64,000 bases of DNA from Sophora flavescens. Its lineage: Eukaryota; Streptophyta; Magnoliopsida; Fabales; Fabaceae. The DNA is taken from the NCBI GenBank assembly GCA_030762895.1, contig CM061067.1:170064518-170128517 (forward strand), given 5' to 3'. The translations under genes and the position numbers were made by a program. Under the pieces are notes generated by a model. The model saw only the letters and a list, made by a program, of their open reading frames with translations. It did no database searches and was not told where the DNA came from. Shown here in pieces: positions 9,998-22,239 of the stretch; within the stretch, counting starts at the first letter, position 1; the number at the start of each line of letters is the position of its first letter.

Positions 9998-11866
9998 GAG
10001 AACAAAAGGCCCGATCACCACTGATTATTACAGCGATGGTTCCGATTGTAGTTTTCTTGATGGTTTTCTTCTTCTCCAAACGTATCAGACGGAATAATGC
10101 GCTGAGGCGTTATAAGGCTGTTCTCAAAGAAAATTGTAAGCAATGTGACAAGAAAAATCAATCGATGAACTTTCAATTTTTCCAAGCTTAGAAAATAAAT
10201 TACTCCTATCATGTTATTTAAAATCCATATGTTTGTCTAGTCGGAAATGAAAGTAATACTTTGGAGTCACTGCAATTCGACTTAGCTACAATTGAAGCTG
10301 CTACAAACAAGTTTTCTTATGAGAACTTGATAGGCAAAGGTGGATTTGGAGAGGTGTACAAGGTGAGAAGTTAATAAGATATATATTAATATATTAATGT
10401 ATATGATTTTTTTTATAAAGTTAATAACTTATAAGTTAAGTATTTAGGGTATACTCCCTGATGGACGAGAAGTAGCTGTAAAGAGACTCTCAAAAGATTC
10501 TAGGCAAGGTGGAGTAGAATTCAAGAATGAGGTTTTACTAATAGCTAAGCTTCAACACAGAAATTTAGTGGCATTATTAGGATTTTGCTTACAAGAGGAA
10601 GAGAAGATACTTGTTTATGAGTTTGTTCCTAACAAGAGCCTCGATTATTTTCTATTCGGTCAGCCTTTTAACCTTTAATTAGTTGTACTTCATATTTAAA
10701 ATGCATGTTACAATTTGTGTTCCTCACTTTGATTCGTAATGAATTTTGCAGATCCTCAAAAGCAAAGGCTGTTAAGTTGGAGTGAGAGATATAAAATCAT
10801 AGGAGGAATCGCTCGAGCAATTCTTTATTTACATGAATATTCACGTCTCAAAATTATACATCGAGATATCAAACCTAGTAATATCTTATTGGATGACAAA
10901 ATGAATCCAAAAATTTCAGATTTTGGCATGGCAAGAATGGTTGATATAGACCAAGAACAAGGACGAACAAATAGAATTGTTGGGACGTAGTAAGTTTCAA
11001 ATGTTCCTTTTCCTATTTACTTAGTCTTTTCATTTTCCTTCTGGTGTTTCTAATTTTTTTTTTGAAGAAAATTCTGGTGTTTCTACTTAAACATAGTTGT
11101 GAGTGTTAAATTTTCTATTATATATATACAAGTTATTGTGAACGTAGTACTTGCATAAATAATGTCCATCCTATATATAGAGACAATATTTACTTTTAGT
11201 TCAAAGTCCAAAATGTTATTAATCCCTTGTGTACCTTTTGGGTTGTAGCCTTAATATTGATTGTTTTCTTTTACAGTGGTTATATGTCTCCAGAATATGC
11301 AATGCTTGGGAAGTTTTCAGAGAAATCAGATGTCTTTAGTTTTGGAGTTATGGTTTTGGAGATCATCAGTGGGAAAAGAAATTCTACTTCTTATAATAAA
11401 CCAAACTATGTTGATGGCCTATCGAGTTCCGTAAGTATACTGAGTACAAAACCCGTTGTTTCTTTCGTTTTAACTAAACAATGTATACATAGGACATCAT
11501 CTGACTATTTAATTTGAGAAATGGTTGCAGGCATGGAAACATTGGAGGGATGGGACACCATTTGAAATATTAGATTCAAGTCTACTTGAATCATGTTCTC
11601 AAACTGAAGTCATTAAAAGCATACAGATTGGTTTATTATGTGTTCAAGAAAATCCTGATGATAGGCCACTAATGGCGGAAGTTGTTTCATATCTAAGTAA
11701 TCCTTCAATTGAGTTGCCGTTTCCTAGTGAACCAGCATTTTTTATACACAATGGAATGGAAACAAACATGGCTGCAATAGAATTAGAGTTAGGTTGTGTA
11801 ACTAGTAATTCCACTCCACTATATTCTATCAATGAAATGTCAATTAGTGAATCTTTTCCTCGATAA
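9998..11866 (+). CDS. CRK exons 2-7: transmembrane segment and RD-type serine/threonine kinase
   Basis: Six exons with GT-AG borders and consistent phases: 9998-10135, 10241-10362, 10448-10658, 10752-10989, 11277-11430 and 11531-11866 (TAA). Numbered from the start at 4436, residues about 291-311 form the membrane helix (LIITAMVPIVVFLMVFFF), followed by a basic stop-transfer segment. The kinase has the glycine loop GKGGFGEVYK (from G361), the ATP lysine K382 in VAVKRL, the catalytic loop HRDIKPSN (H477-D479), DFG (D497), a GTYGYMSPEYA activation-segment end, and a DVFSFGVMVLEIISGK motif. All core catalytic residues are present, so the kinase looks active. The exon pattern is that of dicot CRKs. 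The C-terminal tail ends SISESFPR, close to the family's usual SxSxxxPR ending. The first exon is most likely 4436-5285, because the nearer copy is broken. Confidence 0.9.
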
Positions 11867-12548
11867 TGTATATGAGATTAGTTTAAAGTTTAAACTATTT
11901 TCTAGCGATCTACATTAATGTATGTAATAGTTACTTCCAAAGTTCTTTATACCATTTTCTTCTAATGTAACTATTTAGGTCATGCAATTGGATAGATGGC
12001 TTATGTAAGTGCTTATATATATATAGATGGCTTAGTGTAAAAAGTTTTTATACCATAAGTTTTTAAATTAAGTTATTTAATACTTTGAAATACATACTTG
12101 AAAAAACATTTTTAAATGTGCAAAACGGTTTCCTAGTCACGTTGAAGGAGATTTCACATAATATATTTTTTTTCCATGGACAATTTCTCAATCAGGCCAA
12201 ATTGGGACGACCTGAAGTATAGTCTGAACATGTCTATAAATACATCAGATTTAATTTCTGAAATCCGAATGCATCACACAATTAGCTTCGGATTGGGGAT
12301 AAGACTGATGTTGAAATTTTAACACTATTCGAAATACTTTTGTTGAAATACACTTGGCTCATTACATTCAACATCTCATGTACATACATAATATAATACG
12401 AAGTTTTTGAAATTAAAACAGTATTTTTAGTAATGAAATGCAATTATGATATATGTCAATTTGGGTTTGATTTTGGGGATTTGGCAACCTTGGGTTATGT
12501 ACAGTAAACATCCTGTTACCATAACAGGAATTTAGTGTGGTTTCTCTC
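11867..12548. other. 3' flank of the CRK gene
   Basis: AT-rich sequence after the stop codon. It should contain the 3' UTR and polyadenylation site. No further gene is visible. Confidence 0.5.
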
Positions 12549-12549
12549 T

Positions 12550-13085
12550 GCACGCTGTATATAACTTTTTTTTTTTTACGGAAAAAGATAATCATTCATT
12601 CAAATTGGTAAAATACATAAAAAACAACATAAATTCAATATCGCTAAAAATCGAAAATGATGAATCTGCGAACAAACTCACAACACCCAGGTTAATAGCA
12701 TAACACGGCAAAATGCTTACAAATGTGACAAAATCAAAGTGACTAGAATACCCATGACTCCGGATCTGTAATGTTGACGCCCAAGTCTTGATTGAATCTA
12801 TAATTGATCGAAGCTGATATGTCAATCTGAATCAAACGAACACCGCAACAAGACGAGAAACCAAACGACGCCGCAATAAGGCGACGAACAAAACACCGCT
12901 GCACGTAGACGACGAAAACACGAAAGAAAAACCAGATCTATGTGGAACAACCACTTATTCAGATAAAAGGAGAGAAAAAATGATGTAGATGGGTGATTCC
13001 ACACCAAAAGATGACCCAAAACACCCATTTCCGGTGGGTAAGGAAGAAGGAAAAGAGGAGTAGAGGGAAGGTTGATAGAGAGAGA
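12550..13085 (-). mobile_element. Poly(A)-ended retrosequence of unknown family
   Basis: Read on the minus strand, this begins in a CT-rich segment (near 13085), passes through a GC-richer part (12830-12920) and ends in AATGAATGATTATC followed by a long A run (plus-strand T run about 12566-12578). This layout suggests a non-autonomous LINE or retroposed transcript. The frames at 12592-13198 have no recognised domain. Confidence 0.35.
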
Positions 13086-13197
13086 GAGGCAGCAATATTA
13101 AAATTACTAAGTATTATTAACTTTATAAATATGAAATTTATTAAAAATATAAAATTTAATGGTTCTACAATTAATAATACGAGAGTACAGTGCATCA

Positions 13198-13221
13198 AAA
13201 TAATAATAATAATAATAATAA
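13198..13221. repeat. (AAT)n microsatellite
   Basis: About eight consecutive AAT units. Confidence 0.9.
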
Positions 13222-13833
13222 CTAGATCGTGGACCCATACACGGAGAAGTTATGTGTGGGGGGATATAATTCCATATTATTTAGAAAAACAATACATACT
13301 TATGTTAAATTCCAGAAAAAAAATAATTGAACTACAAATGACACAATGCATTTTATAAAGCTTTGGCAAGATACATTTGTGAAATTTAAAACAAAATTGA
13401 ATTTTTGTAATTAAATATATATGTTGTTTTTTAAAAATAAAAGGTCAGTAAATAGCCTATAGTCTCCATAGGAAGGAGCTTAGAATCCTCATCAGTTGGT
13501 TATTTAAAAAAAAAATTTGTCATGTGCTTGGATTCTGATGCAGTTGGGTGCCCATCGATCTTTGAAGTTGCTTCTTAACGTAGTTTCGGTTGTAGATTGT
13601 TTCTTTAGTAAGTTGCACCTGTGAGCCGAAATGTACTCTACCATGCAGCAAAAAGGCTCTCTTGGATGCAATTTTGTTTTTTGTTTTTTTTGTCATCATG
13701 CTTAGTCTTTTCTAGTGATGGTATTATAAAAAGCATTAAAGAAAACTGTTATAAATTCCAATAATTGAAACAAAACATTTAGAATAATGTTGATAAATAC
13801 GTGTAGTTAACATGACAAAATACTAGTTAAAAT
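13222..13833. other. Intergenic stretch without recognised genes
   Basis: AT-rich, with no supported coding frame or repeat. Confidence 0.5.
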
Positions 13834-13842
13834 TAAATTAAA

Positions 13843-15227
13843 GACTAAATGCCCAATTTGGTCCCTGAGAAAACGCCCGGGTCTGAAATAGACCCTATCC
13901 AAAAAAAACTCTCCATTTAATCCTTTAGAATGTAATTATCGGGACACGTTAGTCCTTCCGTTAGTTGACCACCTTTGACCTCAGGTAAAACCCTGATATG
14001 GCTCATAATTTTGCTGATGTGTAGGTTAACCTTGCTGATGGGAAGTCCAGCTTGGAAATTCTAAATAAAAGTAAAGTAAAACTGAAAAACAAAAACCCCT
14101 AGGTACAAAACGCAGACGTTTGAAGGGAGGAATTGCCAAGGAAACGACGTCGTTTCCCTTTTGGTCTGAGTGAAGCATGAGAACGTGAAGGGTCGACGAC
14201 CATAACCCCTTAACACATTTCCCTCTCCCTAATTCATACCCTAACCTCTGTATTTGTGAACTCTTAGTGGCGAAGGAACTGAAGAGATGGAGAAGGGAAG
14301 GAACTGAAGGGATAAGAAGCATATCAAGGAACTCTCGTTTGAAGGCAATGTTCCTTCCCATAATCTATGATGTTTCGAATTTGGGGAATCGATGGCTAGG
14401 GTTCCATTTATGATGTAGCTGGGTTATGTGTTCTCATGCATGGGCGGTTGCCATTTTTGTGTCTCGGACTCAAGAACCAGTTCAAGGAAACCAGACAACA
14501 CATGCTGACCAGTCACAAGGGACTACTTTGTCCCCCTTGAATTTTGTAAGGGATGAATTTGGATTACTAATATATTTGTTAGGGACTAAAATGTCCCACA
14601 AAACTATTGTGCTCAATGTTCATTCCAACCCCTGGATACAAACCACCACCGTGAAGGATAATGGAAAGAAGAAGTAGCAGAAGATGGAAGTGATGCATAT
14701 GGACAACAAAAAGATGACATTTAGACATTTGGTCCTTTTTTTGAGTTTTGAGTAGTTGGAAAAGGGGGCGAAATAACAATTAGGGGGTGAAATAGCAATT
14801 AGGGTTTCAGTTCGAAATGAGGGAAAGGGGCGCAGTAACGAGGGTAGCTATCAGAGAAGGGAAGGAGAAAAAGAAGGTCAATAATGACGAGATATAACCA
14901 TAGGTGAATGCCTAGGGTTCCTCTGCGTGTAACAAAGAAGGAGGAAGAAGAAGCAGCTTAATAGTGAAGGAGACCCAAAACGGTATCGTTTTGACATAAA
15001 TGAGGAGAGAGAAAAAATAAAAAGCCACGTATGACTACCGTTATGGCTACCTAAGCAACATAACGGGACACATCAGCGGTTTAATGGATGTCAAAGGTGG
15101 TCAACTAACCGAGGGACTAACGTGTCCCGGCAATTGCATTCTGAAGGATTAAATGGAGAGTTTTTTTTGGATAGGGATTATTTCAGATCCAAGTATTTTT
15201 CTTAGGGACCAAATTTGACCTTTAGTC
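13843..15227. mobile_element. Non-autonomous MULE with long inverted repeats and 9-bp target duplication
   Basis: The left end GACTAAATGCCCAATTTGG and the right end, read inversely, GACTAAAGGTCAAATTTGG begin inverted repeats of roughly 200 bp, containing for example GGGACACGTTAGTCC on the left and GGACTAACGTGTCCC on the right. A perfect 9-bp direct repeat, TAAATTAAA, flanks the element at 13834-13842 and 15228-15236. Long TIRs with a 9-bp duplication are the hallmark of Mutator-like elements. The 1385-bp interior has no transposase. Minor open frames at 14026-14361 and 14426-14677 have no known domain. Confidence 0.85.
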
Positions 15228-15408
15228 TAAATTAAAACAATTTGAACAAAGCCACTAACTAAATTTACATTAAAATTGAAGTAATATAGCAATATACAAA
15301 TTATGATTCTATACTTGTAAGTATTGAAGACTAACTAACACCATACAATCTCTTCCATTTGATTTGGAATATCTTTATGCAATTCCTAGCAAGACTAACA
15401 CTATTAGT

Positions 15409-15926
15409 CAGTGTTATTCAACCCGGATCGGATCAGATCAGCGGATCAGACCGGTTTGACCGGAAACTGGACCTATGGCAGGTCCGATCATCATATTAGA
15501 CCGTATAATCCATTGAACTGGCCATGATGTCATCGAACCGCAACCGAACTGACTTAAACCTTCTGAACAGGTCTGATTGAACCACCAAGCTGACCAATAA
15601 CGTGCACGTTGTCCAAACATGCCCACACACGTGCACTCTCCCGACCAGCATATTTGAAACTTTTTACGAAATTTGCAAAATGCTTGCTGGAAGGATCGAA
15701 CACTAGTGCCAAGGGCGCATGGAATGAACATTACCGCTAGGCCACTGACTTCGATTGGTATAGTTATGACAAATATTATATATATTAATAATTTAGGAAT
15801 ATAAATTATATATATTTAATATATACCGGTTCATCCGGTTCAACCAGTGACTCACTGGTTCGGCTAGTGACCCATTAACCCAGTGTCCAAACCGAATCGA
15901 TGATCGGTTTGGTTTTAATAACACTG
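15409..15926. mobile_element. Non-autonomous hAT-type element
   Basis: The ends read CAGTGTTATTCAACCCGG and, inversely, CAGTGTTATTAAAACC. The flanking 8-mers CTATTAGT and CTATTAGC match at 7 of 8 positions, as expected for an 8-bp hAT target duplication. The interior is rich in CCGGTT-type words on both sides and has no transposase. About 518 bp. Confidence 0.75.
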
Positions 15927-16581
15927 CTATTAGCGACTTGCATCTTACCTTCCATATTAAATAGAGGTGCATAGAAAAACATAGCAAAAGAGCACCGTCA
16001 AACGTATTACCGCTATGACAACCAAATAGATCAAAAGTAGATAACAAATAATATACTTCATTATAGAATCGCTTCACAAAAAAAAAAAAAAACTTCATTA
16101 TAGAATACAATTATAAAAGAACACATAATTGAATGTCATCTAAGCATACCATCCTTATCTTGTCTTCCTTGACTTGTATCTCTAAAAAGAAGCAATTTTA
16201 TTCTATCAGATAATCCCTTATATGCAGCCCTTTTAATTTGTAAAGAATTAAGAACTCAGGAAACTGAATAAAAATAAAAAATGTGCAATAAATCAGGAAC
16301 CCATCAAAAGAAGCCCAATGCATAGCAATCAAGATATTTTTATCCTAGTCCACAGCTACGGCTCAAGTCCACTTGTTATAAGAATTGGCTAAATTTTGCC
16401 AAGTTGATTTAACTCCAACTGCAAGAGGCAAATTCCAATCCAACCTTCTTTATAGACTACCAAGCACGGGGCATCTTGGCTTTAATTACCAATGGTGAGC
16501 AAGCTTCTTAACTTGTGTTTCTGACAAAAAGTTACTGTTCATGTGTTCTTTCTTCGAGAACTATTCTTTACTTATTGGTGA
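15927..16581. other. Intergenic stretch without recognised genes
   Basis: AT-rich DNA between the hAT element and the first CACTA terminus. Nothing I can support. Confidence 0.5.
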
Positions 16582-18397
16582 CACTACTATAGAAAAGAGT
16601 TTTAATAGCACACATTTAATAGTGTTTAAATGAGAAACGTTATTTAAAAAGAGGTGGAACATTTTTAATAGCGCTTCCTTGATGAAGCGCTATCATAGGT
16701 ACAACTTAAGAGAGCGTTTGCTTAAACAACTGCTATTAAAGGTTGTTGGGAAGGAATAGATAGCGCTTTCTCAAGAAAACGCTATCTTTAGAATAGAAAA
16801 TAGATAGCGCTTCCCTGAACAACCGCTACCTATTCCTTTCCCTAAAACTTATGCTATTCCCTTCCCTCCCTTTCTCTCGATCGCGACTCAGATTGGAACC
16901 CTCGCTCACGCCCTCATCGCTTATTCATGCCTCATCGCTTATCGCCACCCTCACCTGCTCGGGCGACCTCCTGCTATCGCCTCCGATCTCACTACTCGCG
17001 ATGGCACGCCTCTGTCTAGCAATGATGCGATCTCCCTGCTCACTTCGCGCGTCCTCCTGCTTCAAACCCGTCTCTGTCCCGCCTCGCGCTGTCTTCCTCT
17101 TCACTCGTGAGAAACCCTCACCGCCGTACATCTTCTATGTCGCCGCCGCTGTCCTCGTCCTCTCATAGTAGCTTTCTTTTGTTTTGAAAATTGATTCTAA
17201 GATTTATCAAGTTACTTGGTAAGACTCCTACTCTACCCTTCGATAACTCACTTCATTTGTTGCTCCTTTCCGTGATGAATGGAATAATTGCCTTCACTTT
17301 GCCGCTAACCTTGAAGTCGCTAGCTACTAGTGTCATTTGCTGCGGTTGATAGAATTAATTTGCCTTCATTTACTACCCACTCTTTTCTTATTTGTTGTGC
17401 TTGTTGTTTGCCCATTCTCACACTCTTCATTCGAATCCCAATTTGTCCGAAATGGTAGCTCTTCTCTGTTTCAGTTGCATGAGTATAAAATAGCTTTAAA
17501 GAGTGCCTTCAAAGCATTTGACAGAATGCCTTAATAGTAAACAAAGCCATATCATATACTATGCCATACTAGCTAACTAGTGCTATTATTCCGATATTTT
17601 TTTATAAAAGCTAATGCCATCGAAATCATGATATTGGGTTATTGAAGATTATTTAATCTTTCCATTTGTAATATCATGCTTACTGTTATAGACTTATAGG
17701 CTACAAATTCAACCAAAACATAATATTAGTGGTGAATTTGGAAATAACATGCTAATTAGTTTCTTTGACTTGAATCACCCTTGTCGATATTCATTAGCAC
17801 AATCTAATGAGATATTAATTGTGCAACTTAACTAGTCGATGGATTTTAGTTTGTAGTAGTGTATTCATACTGGGTATTTCATTTAGGAAGAAAGAAAGAA
17901 ACTAACGATTTTGGATTCTCTCTGTATGTATGTCAATCAACTCTTTCTCGTTGTTCAAGCTACTCGACTTCACTGCACGCTTTTACCACTTCTTATTCCC
18001 CGTGTTTTATTTAAACCTTTAGTTGTATAATTAGACATGCTTATTTTTATCGATATAAACATGTATTAATATTAGTTTCCTATTCTAACTCAAAATAATT
18101 ATGGTAGATCGTAAAAATATGGACTGGAAGTGGATGTCTCGCCAATCGTTTGTCGAAGGAATATAAGGACGGAGTGCAAGATTTTATTAGGTTTGCATTG
18201 AGCATGCGTAAAACCCTAGTAGAATCATATGTCCTTGTTTAAGTTGTTGTTATACAAGACGAAAGTTAGTGTAACTAAGTTGGAAGGACATTTAGTGTGC
18301 AATGGAATTGATCAAAGTTATACCTATTGGACAAAGCATGGTGAGACTAGAGTTGAATCTAGTGATATGGGGAATAGTGAGAGATATGCGTCAGATG
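16582..18397 (+). mobile_element. CACTA-A, left part (outermost nested transposon)
   Basis: It starts with CACTACTATAGAAAAG at 16582. Subterminal repeats follow to about 16840: TAGCGCTT words and their inverses (AATAGCGCTTCC, GAAGCGCTATC, AAAACGCTATC). A CT-rich, GC-richer segment at 16850-17170 resembles the 5' exon of CACTA transposase genes. The degenerate N-terminus of the TNP2 gene follows at 18102. At 18398 the element is interrupted by CACTA-B, and its sequence resumes at 57653. The right end lies outside the window, beyond the Gypsy element that begins at 57754. Confidence 0.8.
18102..18397 (+). pseudogene. TNP2-type transposase N-terminus of CACTA-A (degenerate)
   Basis: Pieces of the transposase-associated domain are visible in shifting frames: a WMS start, LSKEYKDGVQDFIRFAL, NPSRIICPCLSC, and then LEGHLVCNGIDQSYTYWTKHGE. 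Several indels break it. The reading continues past the 39-kb insertion of CACTA-B into 57653-57753 (DINTYDADHFEEMGNTVA, then DLRDCPRMFEKL), which itself contains one in-frame stop. It is dead. Confidence 0.8.
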
Positions 18398-18400
18398 ACA

Positions 18401-18715
18401 CACTACAAAAAAGCGCTATTTTGCGACGGTTATTAGCTTAATTGGCGTCGGTTTTATGAGCCGCAGATTCGTGTTTGCAGCAATTCCTCCACCGTCTCAA
18501 TGTCGACCGTCTTGAGCAGCATTTGCGGCGGTTGGGAAAACTGTCGTACAAACTGCCGCAAATTTATTGCGACGGCCTCAGAATCGCCATAGATATTACC
18601 GCAAAATTGGCAACACAAATAGCGACGGTTAGAGAACCGACACAATTTGTTTCCCCAATTCTGAAAGAAATTTCACGGCAGTTTTACAACCATCGTAAAA
18701 CTTAGCAAAAAATTT
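18401..18715. repeat. Left terminus of CACTA-B with subterminal repeats
   Basis: After the CACTA end come repeated GCGACGG, GCCGCA and CCGTCG words in both orientations (for example near 18423, 18460, 18570 and 18621). In CACTA elements such arrays bind the TNP1-type protein and mark the ends for excision. Confidence 0.7.
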
Positions 18716-18969
18716 TTAATGATTTTTTTTAGTAAATCATTTTGAGTCTACAAAACCTGCTTATTAAATATATATAAATTTATTAAAACAAATAAAGGTA
18801 AATAAAATAAAACAATATAAATAAATTAAAACTCATTCATAAATAAAATGTTGAGTTACGTACAAACTACGACCAAAAAGAAATATTCCAAATAGAGTTC
18901 AACAATTCCACAAATATAAAGTAATAAAACTAAAATCCATCAAGTTCATAAAATGAAAACTAGAACTAT

Positions 18970-20528
18970 CTAAACGGTCCTACGTGACGATGCTCCGTGG
19001 TCTTCAGGCATATGACTAGACTCAGAGGAACATCTCATATCTCTTGGTGACTCTAAGTCAGCCGGTTGTAATTCAAAAAAATAAAAAATTAGATAACAAC
19101 CACTAATTCAACAAGTGAACTATCAAAAGTTAAAAACTAAATTTAAAAGAAATTATTTTACCTGATTTCCCTTAACATTCTGCATAAGGAAAGCAATTTG
19201 TTCCTTCAAGACTTCATAAGTCGCAGCTTGTTCCTTAAGCGCTAGGACTTCAGCTTCCAATTTTTCAATCTTCTCGTAGGGAGATACCAACCTCTCAGAG
19301 TGAGACCTAAATCCAGTGAGCTGAGATGGTGTTATCCCAAGTCCCATTCCTTTGGCATATCCAGGGTGGTCCTTTCCAAAAACTTTCACAAATGCATCAT
19401 TCTCTGTTGATCCCTCATGAATTTCATTTTGCAATTGTTCCTACATATAATATTGAAGACATACACAATTACTTAAAGATCACCATTAACAATGAAATAC
19501 AACTAACAATAAAAAGTTACATTTTTGTTATTTTTGCCAATATATATAGGAAGTTTTGGCATGCAAATTGAAAAAACATGTGAACACTAAGTGTCGAACT
19601 TCTAGCAAACAAGCAAATAATAAGCATAGTAACAAAGCCACCATAAACCTATTACTTGCAAGCCAACAAATAATGGGTCTACTTCTAGCAAATCAAAATT
19701 GAAAATAAAGGCTTCTAGTTACTAAGTGTGTACTACGTTGCTTATCATCATAAAGCCTATTAACCAAATATAAAAATAGAAATGAAATACAAATGACAAT
19801 AAAAAGTTATAAATAATATATTGTACTTACATTTTTTTCCCTAGCCTCTTCACTGACAAATGATCGATCCTTCCTTTTGTGAGAAATAGGATAAAATTTT
19901 GCCTTGCTAAATTCTCGTCCTTCTAGTAATTCCTAAAATTAAGCACCATACAATAAGTGCTAGTACAAATAAATTATACTGTTAAAAAAAATGAGTGAAC
20001 CATACCAACTCATCTTTTGTCCTTGCAATTCCCTTGGAGCCTAATGTATGGTGGACTAACTTTTCACGATTTGCTGCATTTTGGTCAGCTATCTCCTGCA
20101 TTAATTAATAACATAATGAAGAGTTAGTAAATAGTAGTTGAAGTAACAAAGACTGAAACTTATGATGATTACCATTTGTTTAGCGCTCCGCCTATAATTT
20201 ATATAAACAGCCCAATGGTTGGAGCCAATATCAGGTGGGTGCCTCTGAAGATTTTCCGCCAAGGAAAGCTCCCAATCATGATATTTATGAAATAATCTGC
20301 ATCGTGTGTCCCTCCATTTTTTTGCAAGGCTAGTTAAAATATACTTTTTGTGTTCTCTATCATTGACAACAAATTTATTCTTCAAGAAAACATAATAAAA
20401 GATAGTGTTAGCTAACAAAACACATAATAAATCGAACGTATTCACTTAACTACAAATAATACCTGTATTTTTTGAGAATAAAGATTTTTTTCAAAGTATC
20501 TGGAACTTTTTTCCAATTCTCAAACATT
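18970..20528 (-). pseudogene. TNP1-like (Transposase_24) gene of CACTA-B, 3' exons
   Basis: Minus-strand exons with good splice borders: 20528-20463, 20382-20174, 20095-20006, 19932-19831 and 19440-19162. A terminal piece ends at the stop 18972-18970. The encoded words fit the plant Transposase_24 family: FENWKKVPDTLKK, HKKYILTSLAKKWRDTRCRL, REKLVHHTLGSKG, EIHEGSTENDAFVKVFG, then a coiled coil (EKIEKLEAEVLALKEQA). The product binds subterminal repeats in this family. The 5' exons are at 42691-43194, separated by the Athila-like insertion at 20534-42685, so the gene is destroyed. The acceptor of the last exon is not clear. Confidence 0.8.
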
Positions 20529-20958
20529 ATGGGTGATGAATGTGCAATTTATGTTAGTTTGGAAGTGTAATTAGGAAAGAATTCGTAAATAACCTTAGGA
20601 ATCGTAGGAAAAGTGATAGGAAAATACATACTTTGATATGAATAAAGTTTGGATTAGAGTTTTGCTCCTTTTATATTAAAAATATACTCAAATATGTTGC
20701 AAGTATGCAGGAATAGTAGTCCAAATCGGCTACTGAATTGGACGCTCAACTGGACAGAACGGAAGAAAACTGCAGGAGCAGAGGCATATACCAGCCCAAA
20801 TGCTAGTATGGGCGCCCAGCGCCACAGCAGTAATGTGCAGGCAGGGCGCCAAAGGCTGGATAATGGCGCTCAGCGTCAGCAGCAGACAGAGAGCAGTGTT
20901 TGTGTTGCAGGGCGCCAAAGACAGCTGGGCGCCAAATACTGGGGACGAGCAGAGAACC

Positions 20959-20964
20959 TATAAA
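20959..20964 (+). promoter_or_regulatory. TATA box of the Athila-like 5' LTR
   Basis: TATAAA in CCTATAAATTCG, directly downstream of the GC-rich palindrome cluster. The same context occurs in the 3' LTR at 41777-41782. Inferred core promoter for the element transcript. Confidence 0.6.
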
Positions 20965-21408
20965 TTCGTGTTTCTGCAGTTGAAAAGGGACTTTTGGGCC
21001 ATTTTTATCTGATTCTGAATCTGTGTTCTCTGAGAGAGTTCTGAAGTCTGGGTGTTCAAGAGCTTTTGGAAGAAAGAATTGAAGAATCCATGGCTTCTCT
21101 ACCTCAATTCTCATCTATTTCTTCTAGATTTCAGCTTGTAACTATGAGTTTCTAAATTTCCTAGGTTAGGATAGGATGAATTCAATCAAATCTTGATGAA
21201 AGTTTGTTCTAACTCTGATTTCAATTCAAATTCGTTCAAATTGAGTAATCTTTTCAATGTTTAATGCTTTTCCTGAACTGGCCATTCATGAAATTGATTT
21301 TATGTATGAATGCATAATTGGAAAATGTGTGTTCATGATAGAACTGGAATAGATTACCATTGTGAGGTTGATTCTAGGAATAGAACTTCATTGCAATGCA
21401 TTTCCTAT

Positions 21409-21905
21409 CACTACAAAAAAAAGGTCATTTAGCGACCGGAAATAGTGACCGAATTTTTAGGTTCCTTTTACGACCGAAATAGAGACCGATTGTAGGATCT
21501 ACATGAAACAATGGTTAGAGTTGATTCTCAAGGACCAAAATAGCGACCGAAATAGAGCGTAGCAGAGATATCGGTCGCTACTTCTGGCCGCTAAACAAAG
21601 GAAAGTAAAAGTCAGAAATTTATGAATTGTTAGCGACCAAAAATGGCGACCGAATTAAATGCAACGGTCAAAATCAGTGTTTATATTAGCGACCGATTTA
21701 TAAATCCGTCCGCTAAATTTATGAATTCACACTTTAAACTTTATTTATATTTGCAGCCGATATTAATTCTGGCCGCTAAATGGCGCGTTGAAAAAAATAA
21801 AATTGCGCGTGTTAGCGACATCAAATTTAATTCGGTCGCTAAAATTACAAATTCAAATTAAGACTAACCATATTAGCGACCGAATTAATTCGGTCGCTAA
21901 AATCG
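21409..21905. repeat. Left terminus of CACTA-C with GCGACCG subterminal repeats
   Basis: Many copies of AGCGACCGA and TCGGTCGCTA occur in both orientations, some as palindromes such as TAGCGACCGAATTAATTCGG (21874 onward). These are probable binding sites for the TNP1-type protein. Confidence 0.8.
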
Positions 21906-21914
21906 AAATCCCTA

Positions 21915-22200
21915 AATTCGACGTAACCTCATTCTTCCTCATTTTTTCCGGTGTTTTCTCTCTCCCACCCACTCGCTTCTCTCTTCTTGCGCGTGCTCGC
22001 CACCTCAACACCCCAAGACACCTCCCGGCCGTCGTCACCACCATCATCTCCCCTCCGCTCGGTAAGCTCTCCTCTACTCCATCTCTCTGTCTCATTGTCT
22101 CACTATGTCACCGCTTCATCATTTCCCCCCTCATTTCAGGGCTCATTCTGGTCACATTGCTCACACCACCACCACCACAACACCCTCCCTCACACTGACT
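21915..22200 (+). other. CT-rich 5' exon region of CACTA-C
   Basis: A pyrimidine-rich, GC-richer segment just inside the terminus, followed by a GTAAGC donor at about 22060. CACTA-A has a similar CT-rich segment at 16850-17170 and CACTA-B one on the minus strand near 55800-55990. I infer a non-coding first exon of the transposase transcript; the frames here have no known domain. Confidence 0.4.
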
Positions 22201-22239
22201 GAGGTAATTGCTTCTCTCGTTGTCTTTCTCTACATTGTT

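Noticed and set aside
12993..13358. 121-codon plus-strand frame
   Set aside because: It spans an AAT microsatellite and AT-rich DNA, is antisense to a probable retrosequence, and has no domain.
20730..21114. Open frames in the Athila LTR (repeated at 41468-41932)
   Set aside because: They lie across the GC-rich LTR promoter segment in both LTRs, differ by indels between the copies, and have no domain.
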